Shown here piece after piece: positions 26,096 to 35,679 of a stretch of DNA of 64,000 bases (its first letter is position 1; each line of letters opens with the position of its first letter). Under the pieces are notes generated by a model. The model was given only the letters and a program-made list of their open reading frames with translations, did no database searches and had not been told where the DNA came from. Location: positions 868,001 through 932,000 of the forward strand of contig NZ_FUYY01000001.1 of NCBI RefSeq assembly GCF_900168045.1, written 5' to 3'. Source of the stretch: Salegentibacter holothuriorum (GTDB taxonomy: Bacteria; Bacteroidota; Bacteroidia; Flavobacteriales; Flavobacteriaceae). The translations under genes and the position numbers were made by a program.

Positions 26096-26174
26096 CGTCA
26101 TCCTGAACTCGTTTCAGGATCTAATTAAATGATAATCAAATCATGTTAGACCCTGAAATAAATTCAGGGTGACG
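26096..26174. repeat. Cruciform repeat, copy 1
   Basis: CGTCA (26096-26100) pairs with TGACG (26170-26174). Inside are two hairpin arms (TCCTGAA/TTCAGGA and CCCTGAA/TTCAGGG) and a central stem (TCTAA/TTAGA with ATGAT/ATCAT). A half-copy (GCTGAA/TTCAGC) lies at 26061-26089. The rest of the 25968-26195 gap shows only further short inverted repeats. Related copies are at 48051 and 52869. Confidence 0.8.
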
Positions 26175-26195
26175 AAAACAAGCGTTTTTAAAACC

Positions 26196-29168
26196 CTAAG
26201 AAAACTGATAGCCAACCAACCGGGGATCTGTTAGCGTGTCTTGGCGTTGCAGCCATTGTATGCTAATAGAAATATAATCCAGCTCATTATTTACCCTGCC
26301 GTAGCATTTATAAATTCCTTTGCTACGCAACGGATATTTTTCTGCGGTAGCAGGGAATTGAACCGTATCAAAAACATCGCCCTCAACATCAAAAAAAGTC
26401 CCGAAATACATATATTTTCCGTTGGAAGTTCCGGTTTTTTTAGCGGTAATTAGCGCACCATAGATCAATATATCTTTTCCTATATTATGTTTTAAATCTT
26501 TTGCCTTTACAGATTTCTCTATAGGGTTTTTAAGCAATTTAAAATGAGAACAAAGCGGAAATCCCAATAATTCCATCTGGTCAAAAGCTTCTATTAATGC
26601 TGAATATTCAAACTGCGGAAGTTCAAAATCCCGGTGAACAGTATTAAATAATTTTTCCTGTTTAGCTATTGGTTTAGATGCATTCAGCTTAAAATGGGCT
26701 TTCCACAGCAAATGATGTTTATCTGTTTGTGTGAATCTAAAAGCATCGATTTTTAGCAAAATACTTAATTGTTCTATAGAAATAGAAACGCGATCTATAA
26801 AATCATCAAACGACTTAAAAGCTCCAAAAAACTGACGATTTTCCAGGATTTGCTGTACGGTTTTAGTTTCCAATTCCTTGATATAGCCAAATCCCAGATA
26901 AATATCTTTTCCAAAAATACTGTTGGGATGATCGCTTTTATTGATACAGGGCGGGTGCACTTTTCCACCGCATTTTCTAATTTCCTGGATATAGGTTTCC
27001 ACATCATAAAATCCGCCACCATTATTAAGCGCAGCTACCATAAATTCCAGCGGGAAATATTTCTTTAGATACAAACTTTGGTAACTTTCTACCGCGTAAG
27101 AGGCCGAATGTCCCTTGGGAAATGCATACCCGGCAAAAGAAGAAATTTGCTCCCAAACCTCATCAATAATCTTTTCATTATAGCCTTTTTGCCTGCAGTT
27201 TTCCCTGAATTTCGCTTCAATTCGTTGCATCTGGCCTTTAGAGGTTTTTTTACCACTCATTCCCCTGCGCAACACATCAGCATCTTCAAAACTAAGTCCG
27301 GCGAATTTATGGGCCACCTTCATCACATCTTCCTGGTAGACCATAATCCCGTATGTATCATCCATAATTTCCAGCATCACGGGATGTCCCTGTTTTCTTC
27401 GTTTAGGATCGCGATGCCGTTTTATATATTCTTCTTTCATCCCGCCGCTGGAAATTCCAGGCCTAATAATAGAACTCGCAGCCACTAGATTTAAATAATT
27501 ATCGGTTTGAAGTTTAATAAGCAGGCCACGCATTGCAGGAGACTCTACGTAAAAAACACCCATACAATCCCCGGTTTTTAACAGGTTATTGATTTCGGGG
27601 TCTTCCTTAAAAGCAGCAATGTTTTCTATATCCTCAATTTCAGCATCTGTCTGATTTTCCTTTATAATTTCAATAGCATCAGTGATCTTCGAGAGTCCAC
27701 GCTGGGCAAGAATATCGAATTTATGAATTCCAACTTCTTCCGCGATATTCATATCTATCTGGATCGTTTCAAAGCCTTTGGGTGGTAAAAAGGTAGCGGC
27801 ATAATTATATACGCTGTCATTCAGAATTAAGATTCCGCCGGAATGTACGCTCAAATAATTTGGAAAACCTTCAATTAAAGCACTGTAGCGCAGCACCAAT
27901 CTCTCCAATTGATCTAGTTCATTTACACTAAAAAATCCTGCCGAAAGTTTGTCGATATTTTCTTTAGGCAAACCAAAAACCTTCCCCAGTTCCCGCATTA
28001 CCGCGCGTCGTTTAAAAGTTACATAAGTTCCCATTAAAGCGGTAAACTCATAATTTCTAAAAATAAAATCGGTTACTTCGTTGCGATCTTTCCAGGAGAA
28101 ATCTATATCAAAATCGGGTGGTGAACTTCGACTTTCATTGATAAAGCGTTCAAAATATAAATCCAGCTCAATGGGATCTACATTGGTGATTCCAATAATG
28201 TAGGCAATAATAGAATTGGCGCCACTCCCCCGCCCTATAAACGGGAAATTCTTAGTGCGCGCATAACTTACAATATCATAATTGATCAAAAAATAAGAGA
28301 CAAAACCAAGTTTAATAATAGCGTTAAGCTCCTTCTCTACTCGCAGCAATACTTTTTCACCCGAGTCGGGATAGCGTTTTGGTAAGTTTTCATTACATAA
28401 TTTCTTTAACCGTTCCACATCAGCTTCAGGACTTTTTCCTGATACCAGTAAATTTCGGTTTTGGGTTTTTCCAAATTTGAAATCTACCCGGCAGGCTTTT
28501 ACCAACTGCCGGGTATTATCTAAAATATACAGAAAGTCTTCAAATTCTGTAGCGATAATTTCTGAAGACATCATTTGATGGGTAAAAGAGCCCTGCTCAC
28601 TTTCGGGAAGCTGACTAAGCAAAATATTATTGTCTATGGCCCGCAGCAACCGGTGAGCGTTATAATCTCGCTTATTTCTGAAACTCACGCTTTGCTGTAA
28701 CACCAGCTTATCTTTAAATTCCAGGTATTTTGAGAATTTAAGCTTCCGCAGGCTTTCTATAGAAATTCCAATGAATTCATTCTTTCTGAAATTGATCTTT
28801 TTACTCGCTACTACTTTTTCAAAAGAATAAATAATAAAACAATCCGGTAATTCGGGAGCTTCAGGTTTAAAATCTTTTTTTGAATGAAGTTGCTGTGACA
28901 AGTGCTCATTCAACTGCCTAAAACCTTCGTTGTTTTTCGCAAGTCCCACATATTGTTGTTCGGCTCCATTTCTAAAATCAATTCCCACTATTGGTTTTAC
29001 ACCATATTCAGAAGCGATTTTTATAAAGTTTAAGCAAGCTGAAGTATTGTTGATATCGGTAAGCGCCAAAGATTCAACTTTAAATTCTCGAGCGAGTTCA
29101 CAAAGTTTTTCTACTGAGAAAGTTCCGTAGCGTAACGAATACCAGGTATGGCAGTTTAAATAGATCAT
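26196..29168 (-). CDS. DnaE-type DNA polymerase III alpha subunit, accessory (ImuC/DnaE2-like)
   Basis: This 990 aa protein is a C-family DNA polymerase. Polymerase motifs include GRGSGANSIIAYIIGI and PPDFDIDFSWKDRNEV, with the catalytic aspartates, and SVHSGGILI. Near the C terminus are a helix-hairpin-helix region and an OB fold (about 895-970). The N-terminal PHP domain is degenerate: CHTWYSLRYG lacks the usual HxH, and TDI replaces TDH. The short length and coupling to dinB (TAATG overlap) point to a damage-tolerance polymerase rather than the main replicase. No imuA or lexA is adjacent. Confidence 0.9.
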   Translation of the reverse strand: MIYLNCHTWYSLRYGTFSVEKLCELAREFKVESLALTDINNTSACLNFIKIASEYGVKPIVGIDFRNGAEQQYVGLAKNNEGFRQLNEHLSQQLHSKKDFKPEAPELPDCFIIYSFEKVVASKKINFRKNEFIGISIESLRKLKFSKYLEFKDKLVLQQSVSFRNKRDYNAHRLLRAIDNNILLSQLPESEQGSFTHQMMSSEIIATEFEDFLYILDNTRQLVKACRVDFKFGKTQNRNLLVSGKSPEADVERLKKLCNENLPKRYPDSGEKVLLRVEKELNAIIKLGFVSYFLINYDIVSYARTKNFPFIGRGSGANSIIAYIIGITNVDPIELDLYFERFINESRSSPPDFDIDFSWKDRNEVTDFIFRNYEFTALMGTYVTFKRRAVMRELGKVFGLPKENIDKLSAGFFSVNELDQLERLVLRYSALIEGFPNYLSVHSGGILILNDSVYNYAATFLPPKGFETIQIDMNIAEEVGIHKFDILAQRGLSKITDAIEIIKENQTDAEIEDIENIAAFKEDPEINNLLKTGDCMGVFYVESPAMRGLLIKLQTDNYLNLVAASSIIRPGISSGGMKEEYIKRHRDPKRRKQGHPVMLEIMDDTYGIMVYQEDVMKVAHKFAGLSFEDADVLRRGMSGKKTSKGQMQRIEAKFRENCRQKGYNEKIIDEVWEQISSFAGYAFPKGHSASYAVESYQSLYLKKYFPLEFMVAALNNGGGFYDVETYIQEIRKCGGKVHPPCINKSDHPNSIFGKDIYLGFGYIKELETKTVQQILENRQFFGAFKSFDDFIDRVSISIEQLSILLKIDAFRFTQTDKHHLLWKAHFKLNASKPIAKQEKLFNTVHRDFELPQFEYSALIEAFDQMELLGFPLCSHFKLLKNPIEKSVKAKDLKHNIGKDILIYGALITAKKTGTSNGKYMYFGTFFDVEGDVFDTVQFPATAEKYPLRSKGIYKCYGRVNNELDYISISIQWLQRQDTLTDPRLVGYQFS

Positions 29169-30385
29169 TATTGTTTTCTGTGGGCCAACACAATTGGCGG
29201 TTCACCATTAAACGGATTTCCCATTCGGCCAATGGTTTTTGTTCCCATTGTCACCGCGCGCATTACACTGTGTTCCCCAAAACGATCACGAATTTTATCT
29301 ATAGAATTGTATAAATTCAGCATTTCTTCAGAATCATCAAACAGGTTAATCTGATAATTTCCACCTACAAGTCCGCTAAATTTCACACCGATTAACCGAA
29401 TCAATAACCTACGCGAATAGAGTTGCTTAAAGAGCATTTCGACTTTAGGAATTAGAATATGATCGGCGCTGGTGTAAGAGATCTTAGCCTGTTTAGAATG
29501 CGTTTGATAATCTGAATACCTGATCTTTACACTTACCACGCTGGTAAGCTTATTACCACGTCGTAGCTGGTACGCCAAACTCTCTGCCATTGCCACCAAA
29601 GTGGCGTGCAGGCGCACCATATCTATAGTGTCTCGCCCAAAAGTGCGTTCGGTAGATATAGATTTCCTTTCATGATAAGGGATAATTGGTGTATCGTCAA
29701 GACCATTAGCACGTTTCCAAATAGTTCTTCCGGCTTTTCCTAAAACGCTTTCCAACATTTCTACCGGCATTTCCTGTATGGTTTTTATCTCCCTAACCCC
29801 TAAATTTAGCAGTTTCTGAAACGTCTTATTCCCCACCATCGGGATTTTATTCACGCTTAAAGGAGCTAGAAAAATCTTTTCTTCTCCCTGCGGAATAACA
29901 ATCTCTGCATTGGGTTTTGCTTCTCCCGTAGCGATCTTGGAAACCACTTTGTTTTGTGATAAGCCAAAAGAAATCGGCAAGCCGCTTTCCTTTATAATAG
30001 TTTGCCTTAACTCGCTGGCAAATTGATTGATCCCAAAAAACTTATCCATCCCACTCAAATCGGCATAAAACTCATCTACACTGGCTTTTTCAAAACTTGG
30101 TACCTGACTTTTAATAATTTCTGTAACCTCTTTAGAATATTTGGTATAGGTACTTGCATTACCCTTAATTACCGTAGCCTGCGGACATAATTGCCGGGCT
30201 ACTTTCATTGCCATCCCAGAGTGTACTCCAAATTTTCGTGTCTCATAGCTGCACGCGGCAACTACCCCACGATCGCCCATTCCGCCAACAATAACCGGTT
30301 TATTATTTAATTCGGAATGTTCCTTGCGTTCTACCGAAACAAAAAATGTATCCAGATCCAGATGTAAGATAGACTTATTTTTCAT
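29168..30385 (-). CDS. dinB: Y-family DNA polymerase IV (DinB)
   Basis: This 405 aa protein performs lesion bypass. The catalytic carboxylates are in HLDLDTFF (Asp10) and SVDEFYADLSGMD (Asp104, Glu105). The finger motif KPVIVGG, helix-hairpin-helix KIPMVGNKTFQKLLNLGV and little-finger region follow in order. The C terminus after about 345 is short, and the NLFDDSEE segment may be the clamp-binding peptide. Its stop shares a base with the start of the dnaE-type gene, so the two polymerases are made together. An inverted repeat upstream may be a damage-responsive operator. Confidence 0.95.
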   Translation of the reverse strand: MKNKSILHLDLDTFFVSVERKEHSELNNKPVIVGGMGDRGVVAACSYETRKFGVHSGMAMKVARQLCPQATVIKGNASTYTKYSKEVTEIIKSQVPSFEKASVDEFYADLSGMDKFFGINQFASELRQTIIKESGLPISFGLSQNKVVSKIATGEAKPNAEIVIPQGEEKIFLAPLSVNKIPMVGNKTFQKLLNLGVREIKTIQEMPVEMLESVLGKAGRTIWKRANGLDDTPIIPYHERKSISTERTFGRDTIDMVRLHATLVAMAESLAYQLRRGNKLTSVVSVKIRYSDYQTHSKQAKISYTSADHILIPKVEMLFKQLYSRRLLIRLIGVKFSGLVGGNYQINLFDDSEEMLNLYNSIDKIRDRFGEHSVMRAVTMGTKTIGRMGNPFNGEPPIVLAHRKQ

Positions 30386-30409
30386 ATTTGGACTATTTCC
30401 CTTTTATAG

Positions 30410-30435
30410 GATATTTTCCAAAATTATAAAATATC
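30410..30435 (-). promoter_or_regulatory. Inverted repeat over the probable -7 box of dinB-dnaE
   Basis: GATATTTT (30410-30417) and AAAATATC (30428-30435) form a perfect 8-bp inverted repeat with a 10-base spacer. The spacer contains the minus-strand sequence TAATTTTG (30426-30419), a match to the TAnnTTTG -7 consensus. TTTTGA lies about 15 bases further upstream, a slightly short spacing. A repressor bound here would block the promoter. Confidence 0.45.
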
Positions 30436-30599
30436 TGAACTCAAAATAATTCTGTTGCGTTAAATTTTAAAAAAGAATTTTCAGCCCAAATAATTCTGAA
30501 AAAATCAAAATAAAAGCTGTTTTATTATTAAAATCTAACAGGCTAAATCTCACATATTTACTAAGTTTGGCAACTTAAAATTAAGCCCAAGGCCGAGGT

Positions 30600-31151
30600 A
30601 TGACGAGAATATTCCGAAGATTATCTTTTTTCATTCTAATCCTGATGCAATTTGCATTTCTGTCTGCTATATTTTTTGATAAGATGAATGCACCATTGAT
30701 ACTCCTATTTCTGGGGATTATTTCAGTATTAATAAGTCTTGCTTATTTTAAAGCACCACGGGAAGAAGAAAGGTATTTAACAAGAGATCTTTACCTTATT
30801 ATTTTAGCGATATCTGGTGCAGTCAGTACATTTTTTATAAACACCGGGCTTAAATTTGGGCCGGTGATCGCGGCCGGATTTATAGGAACTCTGGCTTCTT
30901 TTATTCCTTCAATAAACCGTAAATCAAATCTATTAAAAGAAGCGCCCCAGGCTGTTTACTGTGGTGCTTTTGTGGGAATGACTTCCGCCAGTGTAGCTCC
31001 TAATTTAAAATTTATTTTACTAGCCGGTATTATCGCGGGTAGTATTCTTATTCTTTCTAAAAACATTTTTAACGGTTTGGGCGGTAAACTGGGAACCATT
31101 GCTTTTGGTAGTATTACCACTACTTCAGTAATTTTATATATCTTGTTTTAG
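30600..31151 (+). CDS. Hypothetical membrane protein, first of a related pair
   Basis: This 183 aa protein has five or six hydrophobic segments (about 8-28, 32-50, 66-82, 90-105, 120-135, 140-180) with small-residue-rich helices. I do not recognise a named family. Its C-terminal part (GAFVGMTSASVAP then GLGGKLGTIAFGSI) resembles the C-terminal part of the next gene, which begins directly at its stop codon. A TAAGTTTG sequence at 30562-30569 may be the promoter -7 box. A two-subunit membrane complex is plausible but unproven. Confidence 0.65.
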   Translation: MTRIFRRLSFFILILMQFAFLSAIFFDKMNAPLILLFLGIISVLISLAYFKAPREEERYLTRDLYLIILAISGAVSTFFINTGLKFGPVIAAGFIGTLASFIPSINRKSNLLKEAPQAVYCGAFVGMTSASVAPNLKFILLAGIIAGSILILSKNIFNGLGGKLGTIAFGSITTTSVILYILF

Positions 31152-31565
31152 ATGGAAATAATCATTCTCTTCCTCACCGGTATTATTTCTGCCCTCATCA
31201 CGTATGTCGTGAATAACAAATACAGGCAGGGCGCAGTACGCGGTTCAGCAGGATTGTCATTCCTTGTTGGTTTATTTTTCTATTTCTTTCCCGAAATTTT
31301 CAATCCATATTTAACTAAAAATATCCCCATCGTTTTTATTGGCGCTACTTTTATAGGAATGGTTTCTTCCAAAATACTACCCAGCTATTTATTGGTAGGT
31401 TTTTCTGGTTTTATCTTTTCTATTATCTACCTAAATGCGAGTCCGTTTTTTAAAGGTTATGGCGGCGCTTTGGGAACTACTGCATCTATTTCTGTATTGG
31501 TTTCTTTAAGTCTGGCTGTAGTTTCTAAAAAAAAACTATCCAGGCGCAAGAATAAAAAAGATTAG
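31152..31565 (+). CDS. Hypothetical membrane protein, second of a related pair
   Basis: This 137 aa protein has about four membrane helices and a very basic tail (KKKLSRRKNKKD). Its ATG follows the previous TAG without a gap. The segment GATFIGMVSSKILPSYLL, then GYGGALGTTASISV, parallels the first gene's C-terminal half, so the pair probably arose by duplication. The function is unknown. It converges with the esterase gene. Confidence 0.65.
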   Translation: MEIIILFLTGIISALITYVVNNKYRQGAVRGSAGLSFLVGLFFYFFPEIFNPYLTKNIPIVFIGATFIGMVSSKILPSYLLVGFSGFIFSIIYLNASPFFKGYGGALGTTASISVLVSLSLAVVSKKKLSRRKNKKD

Positions 31566-31582
31566 AAAACCCTAAGCTTGTT

Positions 31583-32275
31583 TTATTCTTTCTCTACTAC
31601 ATCTCCTAATACACTCCAAACATTGTCGGCTACAATTTCGTACCCTTCGGCGGTTGGATGAATGCCGTCTTGTTGATTTAGCTTTGGGTCTCCTGCAACG
31701 CCCTCAAGAAGAAAAGGAATGAGTGCTATATTGTTTTTTTCGGCAAGTTCAGGAAAAATATTTTTGAATTCGGTGGTATATGCTTCTCCCATATTTGGGG
31801 GAATTTGCATTCCCGCAAGCACTATTTTAGTATCGGGATTTTTCTCCTTTACGCTATTAATGATATCCTGAAGGTTCTTTCTGGTTTCTTCTAAAGGAAT
31901 CCCCCGTAAACCATCATTTGCTCCAAGTTCTAAAACAAAAACATCTACATCCTGATTTAAAACCCAGTTGATCCTGTTTTTCCCGCTGGCGGTAGTTTCC
32001 CCGCTTAACCCGGCGTTTATCACCTCATAATTATAATTCAGGGAATCTAACCTATTTTGAATAAGTGCCGGAAAAGCTTCAGAAGTTTCTAAACCCATTC
32101 CTGCTGTTAGACTATTTCCGAAGAAAAGAATCACATTTTTTTCACTCTTCTGAATCTCAGTTTCAGTTTGAACTTCTTCAACAGTATTTTCCCCTGATTT
32201 TTTATCGGTATTTTCTCCGCAGGAAAACATTATAAATACTGATAAAATCAAGCAGTAACGGACTAAGTTTCTCAT
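31583..32275 (-). CDS. SGNH/GDSL-family arylesterase lipoprotein (TesA-like)
   Basis: This protein has 230 aa when started at ATG 32275, which places the signal sequence (RNLVRYCLILSVFIMFSC) at the N terminus. The longer start adds 7 residues without benefit. The Cys in FSCGEN is the likely lipid anchor. SGNH blocks are FFGNSLTAG (Ser nucleophile), the Gly in NAGLSGETT, GANDG, and DGIHPTAEGY (Asp, His). TesA-type enzymes hydrolyse thioesters and aryl esters in the periplasm. It is divergent from an ABC ATPase-permease pair, the same layout as tesA / ybbA-ybbP in Escherichia coli. Confidence 0.88.
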   Translation of the reverse strand: MRNLVRYCLILSVFIMFSCGENTDKKSGENTVEEVQTETEIQKSEKNVILFFGNSLTAGMGLETSEAFPALIQNRLDSLNYNYEVINAGLSGETTASGKNRINWVLNQDVDVFVLELGANDGLRGIPLEETRKNLQDIINSVKEKNPDTKIVLAGMQIPPNMGEAYTTEFKNIFPELAEKNNIALIPFLLEGVAGDPKLNQQDGIHPTAEGYEIVADNVWSVLGDVVEKE

Positions 32276-32348
32276 AGCAACGGTCTTTATAATCAAATGA
32301 TTTGCTTATTTTGCCTTAATTCAAAAAAGACAATAATTAAGTTCTAAG

Positions 32349-33035
32349 ATGGCAAAGATATTAAACGTTCGTAACCTGGAGAAAAGCTATTCCAGCGGAT
32401 CCAAAAATCTAAAAGTATTACAGGATATCAACTTTGAAGTTGAGGAACAAAAAACCTTTGCTATTGTAGGACCTTCGGGAAGTGGAAAAACAACTCTTCT
32501 TGGACTTTGTGCGGGCTTAGACAGCCCCGATTCCGGTTCTATTAATTTATGCGGAAGTGAACTTAGCACTCTGGGCGAAGATAAAAGAGCGCTTCTTCGT
32601 AATAAACATATTGGATTTGTATTCCAGGATTTTCAATTACTTCCCACGCTTACGGCTTTAGAAAATGTGGCCGTGCCACTAGAACTGCAGGGCAATAAAG
32701 ATGCCTCTAAAATTGGAAAAGAATTATTGACAAAAGTAGGATTGGGAGATCGTATTCATCATTATCCTTCTCAACTTTCTGGCGGAGAACAGCAAAGAGT
32801 AGCTTTAGCCCGTGCTTTTTCTACCCGGCCTTCTATTTTATTTGCAGATGAACCTACCGGAAACCTTGACACTGAAACCGGGCAGAAAGTAGAACAATTA
32901 CTTTTTGATCTAAATAAAGAAGCAGGAACTACCCTAATTATCGTTACCCACGATCTTGAACTAGCCGAAAAAACTCAGCATATTCTTAGACTCAAAGGCG
33001 GTCGAATTGTTGAAAATCAGGAAAAGCACGTATAA
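32349..33035 (+). CDS. ABC transporter ATP-binding protein (YbbA/LolD type)
   Basis: This 228 aa ATPase has Walker A GPSGSGKTT (about 41-49), Q-loop VFQDFQLLPT, signature LSGGEQQ (143-149), Walker B ILFADEPTGNLD and the switch His in VTHDLE. It belongs to the MacB/LolD/YbbA group that pairs with FtsX-like permeases. The stop and the next start overlap (TAATG). Together with the adjacent esterase this matches the tesA-ybbA-ybbP neighbourhood, a mechanotransmission-type ABC system of uncertain substrate. Confidence 0.92.
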   Translation: MAKILNVRNLEKSYSSGSKNLKVLQDINFEVEEQKTFAIVGPSGSGKTTLLGLCAGLDSPDSGSINLCGSELSTLGEDKRALLRNKHIGFVFQDFQLLPTLTALENVAVPLELQGNKDASKIGKELLTKVGLGDRIHHYPSQLSGGEQQRVALARAFSTRPSILFADEPTGNLDTETGQKVEQLLFDLNKEAGTTLIIVTHDLELAEKTQHILRLKGGRIVENQEKHV

Positions 33036-35584
33036 TGAGCAACAACAAAACTTTTAAACCGGGCTTTTCCTGGCTCTTTAAAATGGCGTGGCGTGATGGA
33101 AAAGCCAGTGGCAAAAAGTTAACGCTTTTTATGGCTTCTATCGTGCTGGGAATCGCCGCGGTAGTTTCTATACAATCTTTTGGAGAAAATTTAAAAGACA
33201 ATATCTCGCTGCAGTCCAAAGCACTAATGGGCGCCGATTATAAGATAGACAGCGACAAACTACCCAATGAACGGGTAATGCAAATTATGGATTCACTGGG
33301 CGGCGCTGAAGCTCGTGAAATTAAATTTGCCTCCATGGCTGCTTTTCCGCAAAGCGAAGCCACAAAATTAATGCAGGTAAGAGGAATTGAAGGCAGATTT
33401 CCTTTTTACGGGGAATTAGAAACCCAGCCTAAAAATGCTTCGAATAGGTATCAGGAAGAAGGAGCTGCTTTGGTTGATGCCACCGTAATGCTTCAGTTAG
33501 GAATAAAACCGGGGGATAGCATCAAGATCGGGAAAGTCACTTTACCAATTGCCGGCGCGTTGAATGAAGTACCCGGTAGCACGGCTATGTTTAGTTCGGT
33601 AGCACCACCTGTACTTATTCCGTATAGATTTATTGAAGAATCTGGTCTTGTACAAACCGGAAGCCGCATAGATTATGAATTTTATTTTACTGCGCCTCCC
33701 AATACAGATATGGAAAAACTGGATGAAACTCTGGATCCCATTCTTGATGCTGAAGACGCCGATTTAGATACACATACCTCTACCAGCGACAGGCTGGGAA
33801 GACGATACGAAAATTTCGGTAAATTTCTTAATCTCGTTGCTTTTATTGCGTTGCTTCTTGGTTGTGTAGGGATTGCAAGTGCCATTCATATTTATATTAA
33901 AGAGAAATTACGGGCCGTAGCAGTTTTAAAATGTTTGGGCGCCAGTAAAAAACAAACTTTTCTAATCTATCTTATCCAGGTAGCATTTATGGGTTTAATT
34001 GGAGGCATTATAGGAACCGCTCTCGGGTTGGTACTTCAGCAATTATTTCCGTGGCTTTTGGAAGGCTTACTCCCGGTAGATGTAGAGATCAATTTTTCCT
34101 TACCGGTAATTTTTATGGGAATTTTACTGGGTATTTTAATGTCGGTTTTATTTGCGCTTTACCCTTTAATCGGGACGCTTTATATCTCTCCCCTACAAGC
34201 ATTACGAGTAATAAAAGAAGAAACTAAAAAATCGCGAAAGGCAATTATTTTAGTTTCTGTAGGCATCTTTCTATTCATCTTTTTGTTTTCGCTATGGTTA
34301 TTAGAAGACTGGAGATATTCCCTGGCTTTTGTAGGTGGAATTATAATCACTTTCTCTATCCTGGCGGGAGTAGCTTACTTGTTTATGCAAGCCCTTCGGA
34401 AATACTTCCCACATAATTGGGGATTTGTAGCCAGGCAAAGTTTGCTAAATCTCTTTAGGCCACAAAATCAAACGCTAACGCTTGTACTTGCAATTGGCGT
34501 GGGTACTTTTTTAATAAGTACCTTATATTTTAGTAAAGATCTTTTACTGGCCCAGGCCTCTATAGAATCCCAGGCTAATAGCCCTAATATGATTCTTTTA
34601 GATGTGCAAAGTGACCAACAAGAAGCTGTTGCCAGAACTATAAAAACTAACGATTTACCGGTTCTGGACAATATTCCTATTGTGACCATGCGCGTACAGA
34701 ACATAGCAGGGAAACCGGTTAATGAGATAAGAAAAGACACGACTTCCCAAATTAACGGGTGGATTTTAAACCACGAATTCCGCGTTACTTACCGTGATTC
34801 TTTAATTGCTTCTGAAAGTATTGAAAGTGGAGAATGGACGGCTGAGGCAGGTGATATTAATCCAGTGCCAATTTCTATAAGTAATAATTTTGCTGAAGAT
34901 GCTAAAGTTAGCGTCGGAGATGAGTTGATCTTCAATGTACAGGGTGTTTTGCTAAATACAGTTGTAGGCAGTGTTAGAACGGTTGACTGGTCACGAATGC
35001 AATTGAATTTCTCCCTGGTATTTCCCAAAGGTGTATTAGAGGACGCCCCACAGTTTCACGTCTTGACAACCAAAGTTCCTGGGCAAGAAAAGTCGGCTCA
35101 ATTACAGCAGGAACTGGTTAAAGAATTTCCCAATGTATCTATCATAGATCTTCGGCAGGTTCTAAGTGTTATAGAAGATATTCTAGCAAGAATCTCCTGG
35201 ATAATTAATTTCATGGCATTTTTTAGCATTTTCACAGGAATTATTGTGCTTTTAGGAGCCATAAGAACCAGTAAATATCAGCGAATTAGGGAAAGCGTTC
35301 TGCTGCGCACACTAGGTGCAAAAGGCAAACAAATCTTGAATATTAATGCCTTAGAATACATTTATTTAGGAGTACTTGGAGGTCTTTCCGGCGTTTTATT
35401 ATCATTAATTAGCAGTCAATTACTGGCCTGGTTGGTTTTTGAATCGCCATTTACTCCCTCACTAATTCCATTTTTAGTTCTATTCCCGGGAATCGTATTG
35501 TTGGTGCTAATTATTGGCTTGAGTAATAGTTTGAGTGTAATAAGAAAACCACCATTAGAAGTTCTAAGAAAAGAAGTTAAATAA
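33035..35584 (+). CDS. FtsX-like ABC transporter permease (YbbP type)
   Basis: This 849 aa protein has the two-module layout of YbbP. A first membrane helix (about 28-48) is followed by a periplasmic MacB-like domain and three helices of the first FtsX domain (about 265-395). Two more helices (about 405-450), a second periplasmic region and the second FtsX domain (about 720-845) complete it. KLRAVAVLKCLGASKKQ and ESVLLRTLGAKGKQ are the paired coupling motifs. It forms a type VII ABC exporter with the preceding ATPase. A long repeat-containing gap follows. Confidence 0.9.
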   Translation: MSNNKTFKPGFSWLFKMAWRDGKASGKKLTLFMASIVLGIAAVVSIQSFGENLKDNISLQSKALMGADYKIDSDKLPNERVMQIMDSLGGAEAREIKFASMAAFPQSEATKLMQVRGIEGRFPFYGELETQPKNASNRYQEEGAALVDATVMLQLGIKPGDSIKIGKVTLPIAGALNEVPGSTAMFSSVAPPVLIPYRFIEESGLVQTGSRIDYEFYFTAPPNTDMEKLDETLDPILDAEDADLDTHTSTSDRLGRRYENFGKFLNLVAFIALLLGCVGIASAIHIYIKEKLRAVAVLKCLGASKKQTFLIYLIQVAFMGLIGGIIGTALGLVLQQLFPWLLEGLLPVDVEINFSLPVIFMGILLGILMSVLFALYPLIGTLYISPLQALRVIKEETKKSRKAIILVSVGIFLFIFLFSLWLLEDWRYSLAFVGGIIITFSILAGVAYLFMQALRKYFPHNWGFVARQSLLNLFRPQNQTLTLVLAIGVGTFLISTLYFSKDLLLAQASIESQANSPNMILLDVQSDQQEAVARTIKTNDLPVLDNIPIVTMRVQNIAGKPVNEIRKDTTSQINGWILNHEFRVTYRDSLIASESIESGEWTAEAGDINPVPISISNNFAEDAKVSVGDELIFNVQGVLLNTVVGSVRTVDWSRMQLNFSLVFPKGVLEDAPQFHVLTTKVPGQEKSAQLQQELVKEFPNVSIIDLRQVLSVIEDILARISWIINFMAFFSIFTGIIVLLGAIRTSKYQRIRESVLLRTLGAKGKQILNINALEYIYLGVLGGLSGVLLSLISSQLLAWLVFESPFTPSLIPFLVLFPGIVLLVLIIGLSNSLSVIRKPPLEVLRKEVK

Positions 35585-35679
35585 AATATGTAACTTTAGT
35601 TGAATAAACTCTGAGTTAAATAGAAAAAAATTTGGTTTAGGAACCGTTTTAATTATGATATCCATTTGCTAAAAACCTA

